The notes under the pieces are model-generated. The model saw only the letters and a list, made by a program, of their open reading frames with translations. It ran no database searches and was not told the origin of the DNA. Source: Puniceicoccales bacterium (GTDB lineage: Bacteria > Verrucomicrobiota > Verrucomicrobiia > Opitutales > JAIRLM01). Taken from it: DNA of 50,723 nucleotides. Shown in pieces: positions 8,391 through 17,400 of this stretch. The stretch spans positions 1 through 50,723 of the forward strand of contig JAIRXB010000028.1 in NCBI GenBank assembly GCA_031268535.1, given 5' to 3'. The position numbers were made by a program, and so were the translations under genes. Within the stretch, counting starts at the first letter, position 1; each line of letters opens with the position of its first letter.

Positions 8391-9574
8391 TAAACGTCGC
8401 GCTGGTAGGCTCGGCTGCGCGCCATGGCTGAAATTCTCTCCGCCGCTTTCGCCCCGTCCATGTTGCCGTGCCGTATAAATAATTCGCGAATGGCCGCTTC
8501 CACATCCTTGGCCATGCGCTTGCCGTCGCCGCAAATGTAAAAATTTGCTCCGCCATTCAGCCACCGCAGCAACTTTTCGCCGTTTTCCCTAATGCGATCC
8601 TGCACATAAATTTTGTTCTCTTGATCTCTGGAAAACGCCAAATCGAGGCGCGTAAGCAGTCCGCTTTCCAGCCACGCCAGTAGACGCTTTTCGCCTATGA
8701 AATCCGTGGCTATGTTCCTGTCGCCAAAAAATAACCAATTGCGGCCAACAGATTTATTGGACTTTCGCTGCAATTCTCGTTTCTCCAAAAATCCGATAAA
8801 TGGAGCCAATCCGGCGCCTGGCCCAACCATTATCACATCAGCCGATGGATCTTCCGGGAGTCGGAATTTTGTTGTTATGACGTTGGCGCGCAGGCTTTTC
8901 CCAACTTCAAGGCGGCGGTTCAGATATGATGATGCGACTCCGAACCGTTGGCGGCCGAGGCCGTCGACAAATTGTGCTGTCGCCACCAGCAGGCGAACGG
9001 CGTTGCCAACGCATTCGCGGCATGAGGCGATTGAGTAGAGGCGCGGTCGAATTGGCCGCAGCGCAGCGGAAAAGTCCTGGGCCGGCAACTCGGCGCCCGC
9101 TGAAAATTTTTCTAGAAACTCCAAAATGCCCATGGCCGATGCTGTGGCCAGAAATTCGACATCGGCAGACTCAACTGCTGACTTTAGATCCCCATTGCTG
9201 CCCAGTTCCGCCACGAGTTTGCAGAGATCTTTGCTGACGTCGCCAATGGACAGGTGAAATCTAAGTGCTTCGCCGAAAGAAATTTTTTCGCCGTGGAGCA
9301 AAACTTGTTCGTCAGTTTTTGCGCCCATAGCCGCTGCAATTTTCGCGATTTCATCGCCGTCGTTTTCCGGCAAAACCGCTAGCCAATCGCCTGGTTCGTA
9401 GGTGATTGGCTCCGTCGCCCCAAGGATAATTTCGCAAACCTCTTTCCCTTCGCCCCTGGACAGTTTCTCCCTGGATTTTAGAAAAAAATGCCCATGGAAT
9501 TTTTTGGCGCTATCCACTGGGACTGCATAGGTCGTCGGACCGCTGACGCAATCAATTTTGTAGGCTACTCCCAT
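8387..9574 (-). CDS. FAD/NADPH reductase, sulfite-reductase flavoprotein type (CysJ-like, no flavodoxin domain)
   Basis: This is an NADPH-cytochrome-P450-reductase-type oxidoreductase that passes electrons from NADPH through FAD. The FAD-binding part has an inserted helical domain (about residues 60-170) and the flavin motif RPRLYSIAS (about 178). The NADPH part has VMVGPGAGLAPFIGFLEKR, then LFFGDRN, YICGDGKRMAKDVE and the C-terminal YQRDVY. Full-length CysJ or P450 reductase carries an N-terminal FMN flavodoxin domain that is absent here, so this 395-aa protein needs a separate electron acceptor. No sulfite reductase hemoprotein or flavodoxin gene is visible nearby. It is divergent from glmM, with about 50 bases between the starts. 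Confidence 0.85.
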   Translation of the reverse strand: MGVAYKIDCVSGPTTYAVPVDSAKKFHGHFFLKSREKLSRGEGKEVCEIILGATEPITYEPGDWLAVLPENDGDEIAKIAAAMGAKTDEQVLLHGEKISFGEALRFHLSIGDVSKDLCKLVAELGSNGDLKSAVESADVEFLATASAMGILEFLEKFSAGAELPAQDFSAALRPIRPRLYSIASCRECVGNAVRLLVATAQFVDGLGRQRFGVASSYLNRRLEVGKSLRANVITTKFRLPEDPSADVIMVGPGAGLAPFIGFLEKRELQRKSNKSVGRNWLFFGDRNIATDFIGEKRLLAWLESGLLTRLDLAFSRDQENKIYVQDRIRENGEKLLRWLNGGANFYICGDGKRMAKDVEAAIRELFIRHGNMDGAKAAERISAMARSRAYQRDVY

Positions 9575-9624
9575 GCAAATTGGCGCTGACTTTTCGCCGT
9601 TGTCCGCCTATTTGGTCGGCCCGG

Positions 9625-10938
9625 GTGGTGGGAGAGAGAATTTTTGGAACGGACGGCATTCGCGGGCAATTCGGCGGCAAATATGTGTGCGAAGATTTCT
9701 TCCGCAAAATTGGAGAAGCGATTGGCGCATTGGCGGCCAGTCGCCACTGGAGGCGAATCCTGGTGGGCGATGATGGTCGCCGTTCGGCCGGCATTCTCCG
9801 CGCCGCGCTCCTTAGTGGGCTGCCGGACGATTTGGAGGTGCTTTCAGTTGGCACACTGTCGACGCCGGCCATTGCGTTTTCCGCAAAGAAATTTTCAGCG
9901 GACGTGGCGCTTGCGCTGACCGCTTCCCATAACTGTGCCGCCGACAACGGCGTAAAATTTTTTAGCGGCCAAGGCTGGAAGTGGACGAGGGGCGATGAGG
10001 TGGCCCTGGAATGCGCCATCGGCGAGCGTTTGAGTCCATCCGGTGGGCGCCGTAGCGCTGTTGCGGACATTTCCGCCGAGGCCGTCGCCGCCTACGGAGA
10101 TCATTTTTTGTCGCTGCTCCCATCCAATGCTTTGGCGGGAAAGCTTATGGTGCTGGATGGGGCCAATGGTGCCGCCGCCTGGCTGGCGCAGAAGCTGTAT
10201 GTGGCGCTTGGCGCTACGGTGGAGCAACTTGGAAACGATCCGAACGGGCTAAATATCAACGAAAATTGCGGATCGGAGCATCCGGAGCTTCTCTGCGAAC
10301 GCGTCAAAAATTGCGGTGCCCATTGGGGCGTTGCCGTTGACGGAGACGGCGATAGGGCGGTTATTTGCGATTCGTCTGGAGCCGTGGTGCCAGGCGAGCT
10401 GATTATGGCGCCAATTGCTGTCCATTTGGGTGCCGACACTTTGGTCACGACGGTTTTGTCTAATGGAGCGCTGGAGGCCCATTTGGAAAAATTTTCCATC
10501 GCAGTGCGGCGCACGGATGTCGGAGACCGGAATGTGGCGGAGGATATGAAAAGATGCGGAAGCGCCTTCGGCGGAGAGCCGTCTGGCCATTTCATTTGGA
10601 TGGCGGCTGGACCCGTTGCCGACGGTCTCCTGGCGGCGGCTCTTTTTTTTGCGGCGACGGCAGACGGCTGCCGGTGGCGCTTTCCCCTAAACGGCAGCGC
10701 GGCGGGAAGCGTAGCAGTGCGGCGTCCGATTCCGCTTGGGGATGCGACGCATCTCTCAGCCGCTTTGGCTAGGGCAAGGGCCGCACTTGGCGGCAGCGGG
10801 CGCGCCATTGTCCGCTACTCAGGCACGGAAAGTAAACTGCGCCTATCGGTGGAGGCGAAAACATCGCAGGATGCTGAGATGTGGCTGAATGAATTGTGTT
10901 CCGCCTTCGGCGCGGACGTTGCGGCTAATGGCCAGTGA
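9625..10938 (+). CDS. glmM: Phosphoglucosamine mutase GlmM
   Basis: GlmM interconverts glucosamine-6-phosphate and glucosamine-1-phosphate for UDP-GlcNAc synthesis, feeding MurA and LpxC, both encoded in this window. The motifs are N-terminal FGTDGIRG (a GlmM signature), the phosphoserine loop TASHN (Ser101), the Mg2+-binding DGDGDRAV (about 239-246), the sugar-binding GGEPSGHF and the phosphate-binding RYSGTESKLR. GTG 9625 gives 437 aa; GTG 9628 is equally possible, and a TTG at 9580 would add 15 residues unlike the family. There is no Shine-Dalgarno sequence. Bases 10034-10146 of this gene are duplicated about 1 kb downstream at 11014-11126. Confidence 0.93.
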   Translation: MVGERIFGTDGIRGQFGGKYVCEDFFRKIGEAIGALAASRHWRRILVGDDGRRSAGILRAALLSGLPDDLEVLSVGTLSTPAIAFSAKKFSADVALALTASHNCAADNGVKFFSGQGWKWTRGDEVALECAIGERLSPSGGRRSAVADISAEAVAAYGDHFLSLLPSNALAGKLMVLDGANGAAAWLAQKLYVALGATVEQLGNDPNGLNINENCGSEHPELLCERVKNCGAHWGVAVDGDGDRAVICDSSGAVVPGELIMAPIAVHLGADTLVTTVLSNGALEAHLEKFSIAVRRTDVGDRNVAEDMKRCGSAFGGEPSGHFIWMAAGPVADGLLAAALFFAATADGCRWRFPLNGSAAGSVAVRRPIPLGDATHLSAALARARAALGGSGRAIVRYSGTESKLRLSVEAKTSQDAEMWLNELCSAFGADVAANGQ

Positions 10939-10985
10939 TGGAGCCGCAGCCGCTGCGGCGACAGTCCGACTGTGGCTCAAACCAA

Positions 10986-11006
10986 AGATGGCCAAAAGGG
11001 CCATTT
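10986..11006 (+). terminator. Hairpin downstream of glmM
   Basis: The inverted repeat ATGGCC-AAAAG-GGCCAT (10988-11004) extends by G-T and A-T pairs to an 8-bp stem, followed by TTTG. It lies about 50 bases after the glmM stop codon. The T tract is short, so this is a weak terminator candidate. Confidence 0.35.
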
Positions 11007-11013
11007 GTCGCGC

Positions 11014-11126
11014 GTCCATTTGGTGGGCGCCGTGGCGCTGTTGTGGGCATTTCCGCCGAGGCCGTCGCCGCCTACGGCGATCATTTTCTGTCGCTGCTCC
11101 CACCCAATGCTTTGGCGGGAAAGCTT
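11014..11126 (+). pseudogene. Decayed duplicate of an internal glmM segment
   Basis: Bases 11014-11126 align without gaps to glmM 10034-10146 (constant offset of 980). By eye there are 8 mismatches in 113 positions. The copy has neither the glmM start nor its catalytic motifs, so it cannot encode a working enzyme. Similarity ends abruptly after AAGCTT on the right and before GTCCAT on the left. Five of the eight differences are A/G or C/T changes concentrated near the left end. Confidence 0.85.
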
Positions 11127-12161
11127 CTTCTGATTTGATTAGCTTTCCAGGTGGACTCCCGCTATTTTTCCCCTGGTGTATGCTGGTCTTGCTTGTTGGC
11201 AGTTCGCTTCGCTAAAGTGTTCCTGGCAATCGGAATTGTCCGCGGAATGAAGTTGATGTTGCAATCCTGATTTGATCAATCTTTACATACGCCTGTCGAG
11301 CGCGAGGCTTTCCGTTTTCGGGTGGAGCGGAAAAATTCAGGTGAAGCTTGCTGCTTTTGAGTATTTCTCCGCTGGCTTTTTGGTTTTTTGAATTTCAAGC
11401 AACGAAGCAGTTCATCCTAGCGCGCTGCGCTCCAGCGCGCCATATGCCGCTGCGCTTTTTGCAAATAATGCACAATATCGCTTCGCCGATCGACTTTCGT
11501 TTCCGAAAGTAAATTTCCCAAGGAGTACATGCCATTGGACTTTTGAGCCTTCGCGGAATGTGTTGATTCCTTTGGTGTTACAAATTTTGGCTCTGTGTGC
11601 TGCAATTTCGTCGCCGTTAATATTTGGACCTACAAAAGAGATAGTCCATGGCTCGGTGTCATCTTGCCTTTGATTTTCCGCGCCGCCGAATGGGGGCGGG
11701 TTGGGCTAGTTGAATGCGCTGCGCCCCGTTTTTTGCCGTTGGAGTGGCCGCAGATGCGGCCGCTTTTGGCGCAAAAGCAATGGCGATGTGATCTTGGCGT
11801 TTTTCGGCTTCAATGTGCGGAACGCCGTCGCCGAGCGGAGCGGCGAGATGAAAACGTAGGGCGCTGACGGATCCGATCCGCTTCCATTCCAAAAGCTTCC
11901 AGTTGAACTTGAATCGCAAATGGCGGCCATAGGGCATGCCGGTAAAAAGCTATGAATGCGAAAGTTTTTCTTTATTTCCAAAATCATTGTCCATGAACGA
12001 CTTCGAAAGTTTTACGCCCTATTGTTCGCTGTAGTTTCACGGATTTTTTGGGATTACCGGAAAAGCACATCAAATTTTGATGCATTTACTTTTGGAAACG
12101 AAAATTTGCGCCAAATCATCATCGGTAGTTTTTTTGGTGCTCCACGGCACCAACTGCGCGG

Positions 12162-12233
12162 TAGGCCGACTGGGGCTCGAACCCAGAACCAATGGCTTAA
12201 AAGGCCACTGCTCTACCATTGAGCTACCGACCC
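12162..12233 (-). tRNA. tRNA-Lys (anticodon UUU)
   Basis: Read on the minus strand this folds as a 72-nt cloverleaf. It has a 7-bp acceptor stem (GGGTCGG with TCGGCCT, including G-T pairs), D arm GCTC-AATGGTA-GAGC, anticodon stem GTGGC/GCCAT with loop CTTTTAA (anticodon TTT), and T arm CTGGG-TTCGAGC-CCCAG. The discriminator is A. The next three bases are CCG, so a 3' CCA is not encoded. Confidence 0.93.
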
Positions 12234-12322
12234 GGCGCGCAGGCTGGCGTAGCCATTTTCGCTGTCAATGGAATTTATGTCGGCGCCGCCACGTTTTTTG
12301 TGGACTGTGCCGCAATCATCCT

Positions 12323-12802
12323 ATGATTCGGGCCGTGCCGCTTGGCCGTTTGCCGATCCTTTGCTTTGCGGCGGCAATGGCCGCTTGCGTTTTAGACATG
12401 GGCCCATTGCCTATGGGATTTTTTGTTGGAACGGCAGGCCTTTTCCCTCAAATTTTTTGGCGTTTTTTGCCTTTCCCTGCCGCCTCCTTCTGCGCATTTA
12501 TCTGCGGACTCGCCATGGACTGCGCGACTGCGGCAATTCCATTTTCGGCGAATGCATTTTTCTGCCTTGGCGCCGTGTTTTTTTTTCAAATTTTTGCGGG
12601 ACACCTGCGGTGGGATCTGCGTTCCAGGCTATGCATTGCGGTCGTGCCGGCAACGGTCCTCCACTGCGCTATGCTCTCCGCCGCTGTGCCGTGGAGAACT
12701 GCGCCGATCGCCGTAATTGGTTCATGTGTCGGCGAAACGGCGTTTAACTGTTTGCTGTGGAGAGTGCTTTTCTGGAGAGCGCACACCCCCATTGGAGACT
12801 AA
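12323..12802 (+). CDS. MreD-like integral membrane protein
   Basis: This 159-aa protein is almost wholly hydrophobic, with about five predicted membrane segments. The stretch FICGLAMDCATAAIPFSANA resembles the MreD pattern (F-x-x-G-L-x-x-D followed by a small-residue loop), and the length fits MreD (about 160-170 aa). MreD is an inner-membrane component of the cell-elongation complex with MreB and MreC, but neither mreB nor mreC is adjacent, so the name is tentative. I chose ATG 12323 because a longer frame upstream runs through the tRNA-Lys gene. The 3' end overlaps the stop of the convergent MATE gene. A run of nine T (12578-12586) encodes three Phe in frame. Confidence 0.55.
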   Translation: MIRAVPLGRLPILCFAAAMAACVLDMGPLPMGFFVGTAGLFPQIFWRFLPFPAASFCAFICGLAMDCATAAIPFSANAFFCLGAVFFFQIFAGHLRWDLRSRLCIAVVPATVLHCAMLSAAVPWRTAPIAVIGSCVGETAFNCLLWRVLFWRAHTPIGD

Positions 12803-14151
12803 ATTTTTGGAGGAATCGGCCTTAGGCGCAGCCATCGGCGGAAGCGTAGCGCGTAGATGGTTACCATGATCGCGTGGCTAATGGCTTCTGCGCCAAGGAG
12901 CGAGGCGGCGTTGCGGGTCGTGCGGAGAAGGAAGTAGGATGGGATGATGACGGCGCCGGCGTAGGCCACTAGATTAACGTGCATTGTGAACTTTGTGTCG
13001 CCGAAGGCGGTGAGGGCCTGGCGCAGATTGAAGTTCATGCTTTCGCTCGCCATGGCTATCCACGTGAGCAGCATCATTGTGCGCAGCATCCCATAGAAAC
13101 TGTCGGTTTCAATGTTGCGGCATATGATTGCCATGAGCGGTTTTGGATATGCGACGAGCAGCAAGAAGCTTATGGCGAAAACTGGCGCAGATAATTTGAG
13201 CCAGGATTTTCCATTTTTCTCTATTACATCCCAGTCTCCGGCGCCGTATGCGTTTGCCACGATAATGCCAACGCCGAGGCTGATGCCTTCAACCACGAAG
13301 AGAATGCAATAGAATGCTGACTGGGATACGCCAAATGCTGTGAAATTTTCCGCCGACACGCAGCACGCCATAACCTGCGTTATCCAGCTCCATAGGGCGT
13401 AGTTGACGAATGCGGCAAAGCCATTTGGCAACCCGATGCGCAGGCAGCTGAGGAAGAGATGGCCGTTGAAGCGCGTCGTGCGGCTGTTGAATTTTTCGGC
13501 GTTTTCCTTCCGGAGAAACGGCACCACAAAGAATGCGACGGCAACGAATTGGGACAGTACGGTGCCAAGCGCAGCTCCGGCGATTCCGCATTCGGGAAAT
13601 GGGCCAATCCCGAAGACTAACGTTATGTCTAGTAGCAAGTTCAGCAAATTGCTGGCGACGGAGACGATCGACACGAAGCTGGTTTTGCCGCGCCCCGTAT
13701 AGAAAGAGGCGAAGGCGCCAAATGTGGCTAGCGAAAGCGGTACTGACGGAAGCAAAATGCGCAGGTACGGCGTGCCTAGCTCGCGCAAGTTGCTGGAAAG
13801 GAGGTGTGGGGCAACGTACAGGCCTCCGATGCCGAGCGGCAAAAAAAGCATGGCGGAAAGCCAAACCATCTGCCAGACGGCCGGTCCAATTTTTTCATAC
13901 TCGCCTGTGCCGTTGAAGCGGCCGACGAGTACGTTGGCGATGGAGACTATGGTTAGCAGCGGGAAATAGGCGGTCCAAACCCACGGGAGAGCGCCGACGC
14001 TGGCGTTGAAGCTGTCGGTGGAGTAGTACATCAGGACGATGCGATCTCCGACAAGCATAAACATGTTGGCCGCGGATGTGATTATTAGCGGCCACGAGAT
14101 GGCCCAGAGTTCCCTTACCGATCCACGCGTGAATTTCGTTAGCGGATTCAT
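12799..14151 (-). CDS. MATE-family multidrug/Na+ or H+ antiporter
   Basis: This is a cation-coupled efflux protein of the MATE family: 450 aa and about twelve transmembrane segments in two homologous halves. The N-terminus (RELWAISWPLIITSAANMFMLVGDRIVLMYY) matches the family opening with its first-helix pattern. VGIIVANAYGAGDWDVIEKNGKSW in the second half mirrors the GQxxGAGxxxxA loop. I chose ATG 14151 because an in-frame start further upstream (14232) would lie inside tRNA-Arg. The gene begins 23 bases downstream of that tRNA on the same strand, so read-through transcription from the tRNA promoter is likely. The substrate cannot be inferred. Confidence 0.88.
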   Translation of the reverse strand: MNPLTKFTRGSVRELWAISWPLIITSAANMFMLVGDRIVLMYYSTDSFNASVGALPWVWTAYFPLLTIVSIANVLVGRFNGTGEYEKIGPAVWQMVWLSAMLFLPLGIGGLYVAPHLLSSNLRELGTPYLRILLPSVPLSLATFGAFASFYTGRGKTSFVSIVSVASNLLNLLLDITLVFGIGPFPECGIAGAALGTVLSQFVAVAFFVVPFLRKENAEKFNSRTTRFNGHLFLSCLRIGLPNGFAAFVNYALWSWITQVMACCVSAENFTAFGVSQSAFYCILFVVEGISLGVGIIVANAYGAGDWDVIEKNGKSWLKLSAPVFAISFLLLVAYPKPLMAIICRNIETDSFYGMLRTMMLLTWIAMASESMNFNLRQALTAFGDTKFTMHVNLVAYAGAVIIPSYFLLRTTRNAASLLGAEAISHAIMVTIYALRFRRWLRLRPIPPKI

Positions 14152-14174
14152 GAATTGAGATGTGGCAATGGCGG

Positions 14175-14246
14175 CGCTTCCATCGGGACTCGAACCCAAA
14201 TCACCGGTTCCGGAGACCGGTGTTCTATCCATTGAACTATGGAAGC
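14175..14246 (-). tRNA. tRNA-Arg (anticodon CCG)
   Basis: The minus-strand 72-nt cloverleaf has a perfect acceptor stem GCTTCCA/TGGAAGC, D arm GTTC/GAAC, anticodon stem CCGGT/ACCGG with loop CTCCGGA (anticodon CCG, codon CGG), and T arm TTGGG-TTCGAGT-CCCGA. The discriminator is G, followed by CCG rather than CCA. It reads the CGG Arg codon and sits directly upstream of the MATE gene. Confidence 0.95.
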
Positions 14247-14247
14247 G

Positions 14248-14267
14248 GACGGCAATTACCTGCCGTC
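14248..14267. other. Perfect hairpin between tRNA-Arg and the surface-protein gene
   Basis: GACGGCA (14248-14254) and TGCCGTC (14261-14267) form a 7-bp perfect stem with a six-base loop, abutting the 5' end of tRNA-Arg. No T tract follows on either strand, so this is probably not a terminator. Its role is unknown. Confidence 0.4.
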
Positions 14268-14423
14268 GATCCAGCGGAATGCAAGCTGTAAATGTGGGCT
14301 GACAGCTGCAAGTTGCCGCAGTGCGCCGTCGGCCGTTTCGGTGAAATTTGTTTTGGCGCCGCCGTGCCGCAGGAAAATCTTTACGGATATTTTTTTCTCC
14401 GCCACATTTGGGTGGTGGAGTTT

Positions 14424-17400
14424 ATGCGAGTTCATTTTAAACACATTTTCCGCAATTTTTTGTTGCCTCTTTGCGCCGCCGCCGGCTGCGCATTTCTGCC
14501 GACAAATGCCTACGGCGACGGCATCGAGGTGGTCTTTGAAGGGGAGAGCGGTCCAGTGTGCATTGTCCATAGCGAAAGTGCAGATGGACCAATTGCGCGG
14601 TTGGAATTGGATGGCGACGGCCTTGATCTGGAAGATGTGGCCTACGCAATCAAGTTTGACGGCGAGCTGCAGAGCCATGTGGATGAATTTCTTGGTCCGA
14701 TGGAATTGCGCATAGGTCGTGGCGACCATGGGGCAGTTTCCATTGACGTTGGAAGTGAATCGATCCCGTCGGCCGTGGCTATCGACCTAAACGGAGTGAG
14801 AGGATCGAAAAAATTTCAGGCGCGCATTGCCATGGAGGATCCTTCCTCCGACCACAGAATCAGCCTGTTCGGCGGCGACATGGCGGCGGCAGTTGGAGTA
14901 GCCGATTGCGTTCGACGGGAATTGGCGTCCAGCGGCTGGTCGTTTATGGGGATGGATGCTATGGGCGTCATTTCCTGTGGTCTTGGGCAGGCCGTAGCAT
15001 TTGGCGGATGCCGTCTGGAGGGAGATGAAAAGTCCCTATGCCGGTGGGCGTTCGGCCAAATGGGCGACGGCGCCATTGTGAGCCTAAGTGCTTCATGCGC
15101 CGCCGCATTTGGCGCTAGTCGATGCAGGGACGCAGTTGGATCTCTCTGCGATTGGACTTTCGACGGGTTCGTTGGGCGCGGACTGCTACTGTCTGGCGGA
15201 GCAGTTTCATCCTCCCTATTTGGCGTTGGCGCCGTGGAGGGCGTCTGCGAGTCGTTGGCGCGCAATTGGACGTTTGGCAATTTCGAAGGTGTCAAACTAA
15301 TTTCATGCGGTTCGTCTACGGCTGTTTTTGGGGCCGGTAGCGGCTGCGGCCCATCGTCGTTTGACAATTGGAGCGTCGAATTTCGCGGCAGCCAAACCGT
15401 CGCAGCGATTGGACTGCAATTTGGCGGCGGCGGAGAGTGCAATGCGAACTGTCTCGGCGGCTATGGAAATGGCAATATGCGATTCTATTTCAACGGCATC
15501 GGAGGCGGCGAATTTCCGCCGGTTGTATCGCTGGCTGCGGTGAGAGTTGCGGAGATCGCCGACGGAGAAGCGGACGATGAAATTATCAAACTTTCCGGCA
15601 GTCAGGGCGATTCAGATGCCGAAGATGGCTGGGGCGAAAGAGATCTCCTGTGGACAAAGGCGCTGTCCATGGGCGATGGATTTCAGTTTAACGTGGGCAG
15701 GACGCGCCTTATGGTGGACGGCTGGCGCGAAGAAGCTCTGGCTGGAGAGGCTTGTCAGACGGCAAATGGCGGCTGGGAGACCGACGATTCGGTGGCCAGC
15801 GGCGGAGTGGCGGCAGGCGGCGGCGGAACAATCAATGTAATTGGCGCCATAGGGCGAGCTCCATCTTTTGCCGTGAATGGAGGTGTGGATTTGCCGGAAG
15901 ACACGGCCATGCGCATCGATGGCGGCTGGACCGTGAACTGCTTCGGCCCCGTAAGAGATTTGCGCACCATTGACCTAGTCGATGGATCGCTGGTTCTGGT
16001 GAACTGCGAATCATCTTCAAACTCCTGGAAAATTTTTTCCGATGCCGTTGGAGCCTTTGGCGGCTGGATGAATTCGAACGATATCGGCCTTGGCGTGCAG
16101 GAAGAGGGGGAATTGCAGGAGTCTTCCGGCAGTTCATCGGGTGACGGTGATTTTTTAGTGGTAAATTGCGACGGATACCCGGTGCGTGGGTCCCTCGCCA
16201 TTGGTGGCGGCGACACGCTACGCTACCACATATCGCTGGACAGCTTGGCTGGATTGAGCCCTGCCGCCGGCGAATTTTTTGCGATTCCGCCGGACGGCTT
16301 CATAAAATTGTGCGGGTCCGCTGACGCCATGGTTCGCTTCGACGGCGAATGGAATCTTCAGGTGGAAAGCGTTAGTTTGCCGTGGAATGCGCTGCTGGTT
16401 TTGCTGGTGGCAACCGATCCAGCTCCGGCAAGCGCCATTGGCGGGCTCAGCATCGGTGAATGTCTAGGTGAATATCCGGTGCTGTGCAACTTTAAGCCGG
16501 GCTCAGATTTTTCCGCCATCGGATCGTCCATTAAACTTTTCAAGCTTGGCGGCGCCACGGGGAATCGCCCGGAAGACTATGAGCTCTATTGGTTTGAAAA
16601 TTCATCCATAGGCGGCATAGCCATCGGCCACTTTGCTGCCCCGCTTCGAGCTTTTGCCGCCGCCGCCGCTTCGTTGGCTTTGGAAAAGGAACAAATCGTT
16701 GATCTCGTACGCAATGTGGGCACTGGCCCCGGCGAAGGGCCATTCTTCGGCACGGTTGCCCTGCATACGAGGCGAAATGTTTTGGCCGCTAGCGGGTTGG
16801 GGTCGAACGGCAACGGCTACGGAGTGGTCCTCGGCGAAAGGCGGCGCATGTCCTCCCGCGCCGATGACATCTACGGGTCAATTTTTATTGGCAGCACCAG
16901 CGTCAAAACCACATACGACGGACCTGCAGTCCTAAATGTTTTCAATTCTCGCCGCAGCGAATGCACCTTCGGCGTTGGCGTCCAATGGTTGCGCAGGGAA
17001 ATGCATGCCTTCGGTGCGACGGCGCATGCGACGCTTTCCGTTTCCAGCGGCACCGCTAAGGAGCATCGCGAAAACCTTGCCTACGAAAGCTACGACGGAA
17101 AGATGAGCGATTTGGCAGTCCAGCTTGATCTTGGCGCTTCCCGCGACGTGCTCAGCTGCGGACGGGTGCAGCTTGGCTGCATCGGGGATGTTCGCTTAAG
17201 TTCCATAAGGCAGGGGCGCACGGTTGAAAAATCGAGAACGTCATCGCCAAACGGCTGCATTAAAATAGATCCAGCCAAACACAATTTCGTTACGGCGGAA
17301 TTGGGCGTGGCCGCCATGACGTCCCAGATTGCTTCGGCGCAATTGAGCGGCAAGCTGTGTTGGCGCTGCGCCGCCTTCCGCAGCAAAGCTAGGGCATCTG

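Larger units (their letters stand above)
10939..12161. other. Gene-poor 1.2-kb stretch with a decayed duplicate
   Basis: No frame in this stretch carries a convincing gene; open frames are under about 110 codons and look like chance. It holds the glmM hairpin, the glmM-derived duplicate (11014-11126) and two perfect hairpins without T tails. One is GCGCGCT/AGCGCGC at 11420-11440. The other is ACTTTCG/CGAAAGT at 11493-11510 with a four-base loop. A 92-codon minus-strand frame (11659-11937) is the best small-gene candidate, but has no recognisable features. The stretch is probably pseudogene debris. I looked for tmRNA, RNase P and SRP RNA core motifs and saw none. Confidence 0.6.

Noticed and set aside
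12077-12322. Extended start of the MreD-like gene
   Set aside because: It passes through tRNA-Lys on the other strand, and the hydrophobic protein proper begins at 12323.
14152-14232. Extended start of the MATE gene
   Set aside because: The added part runs through tRNA-Arg, so translation from there is not credible.
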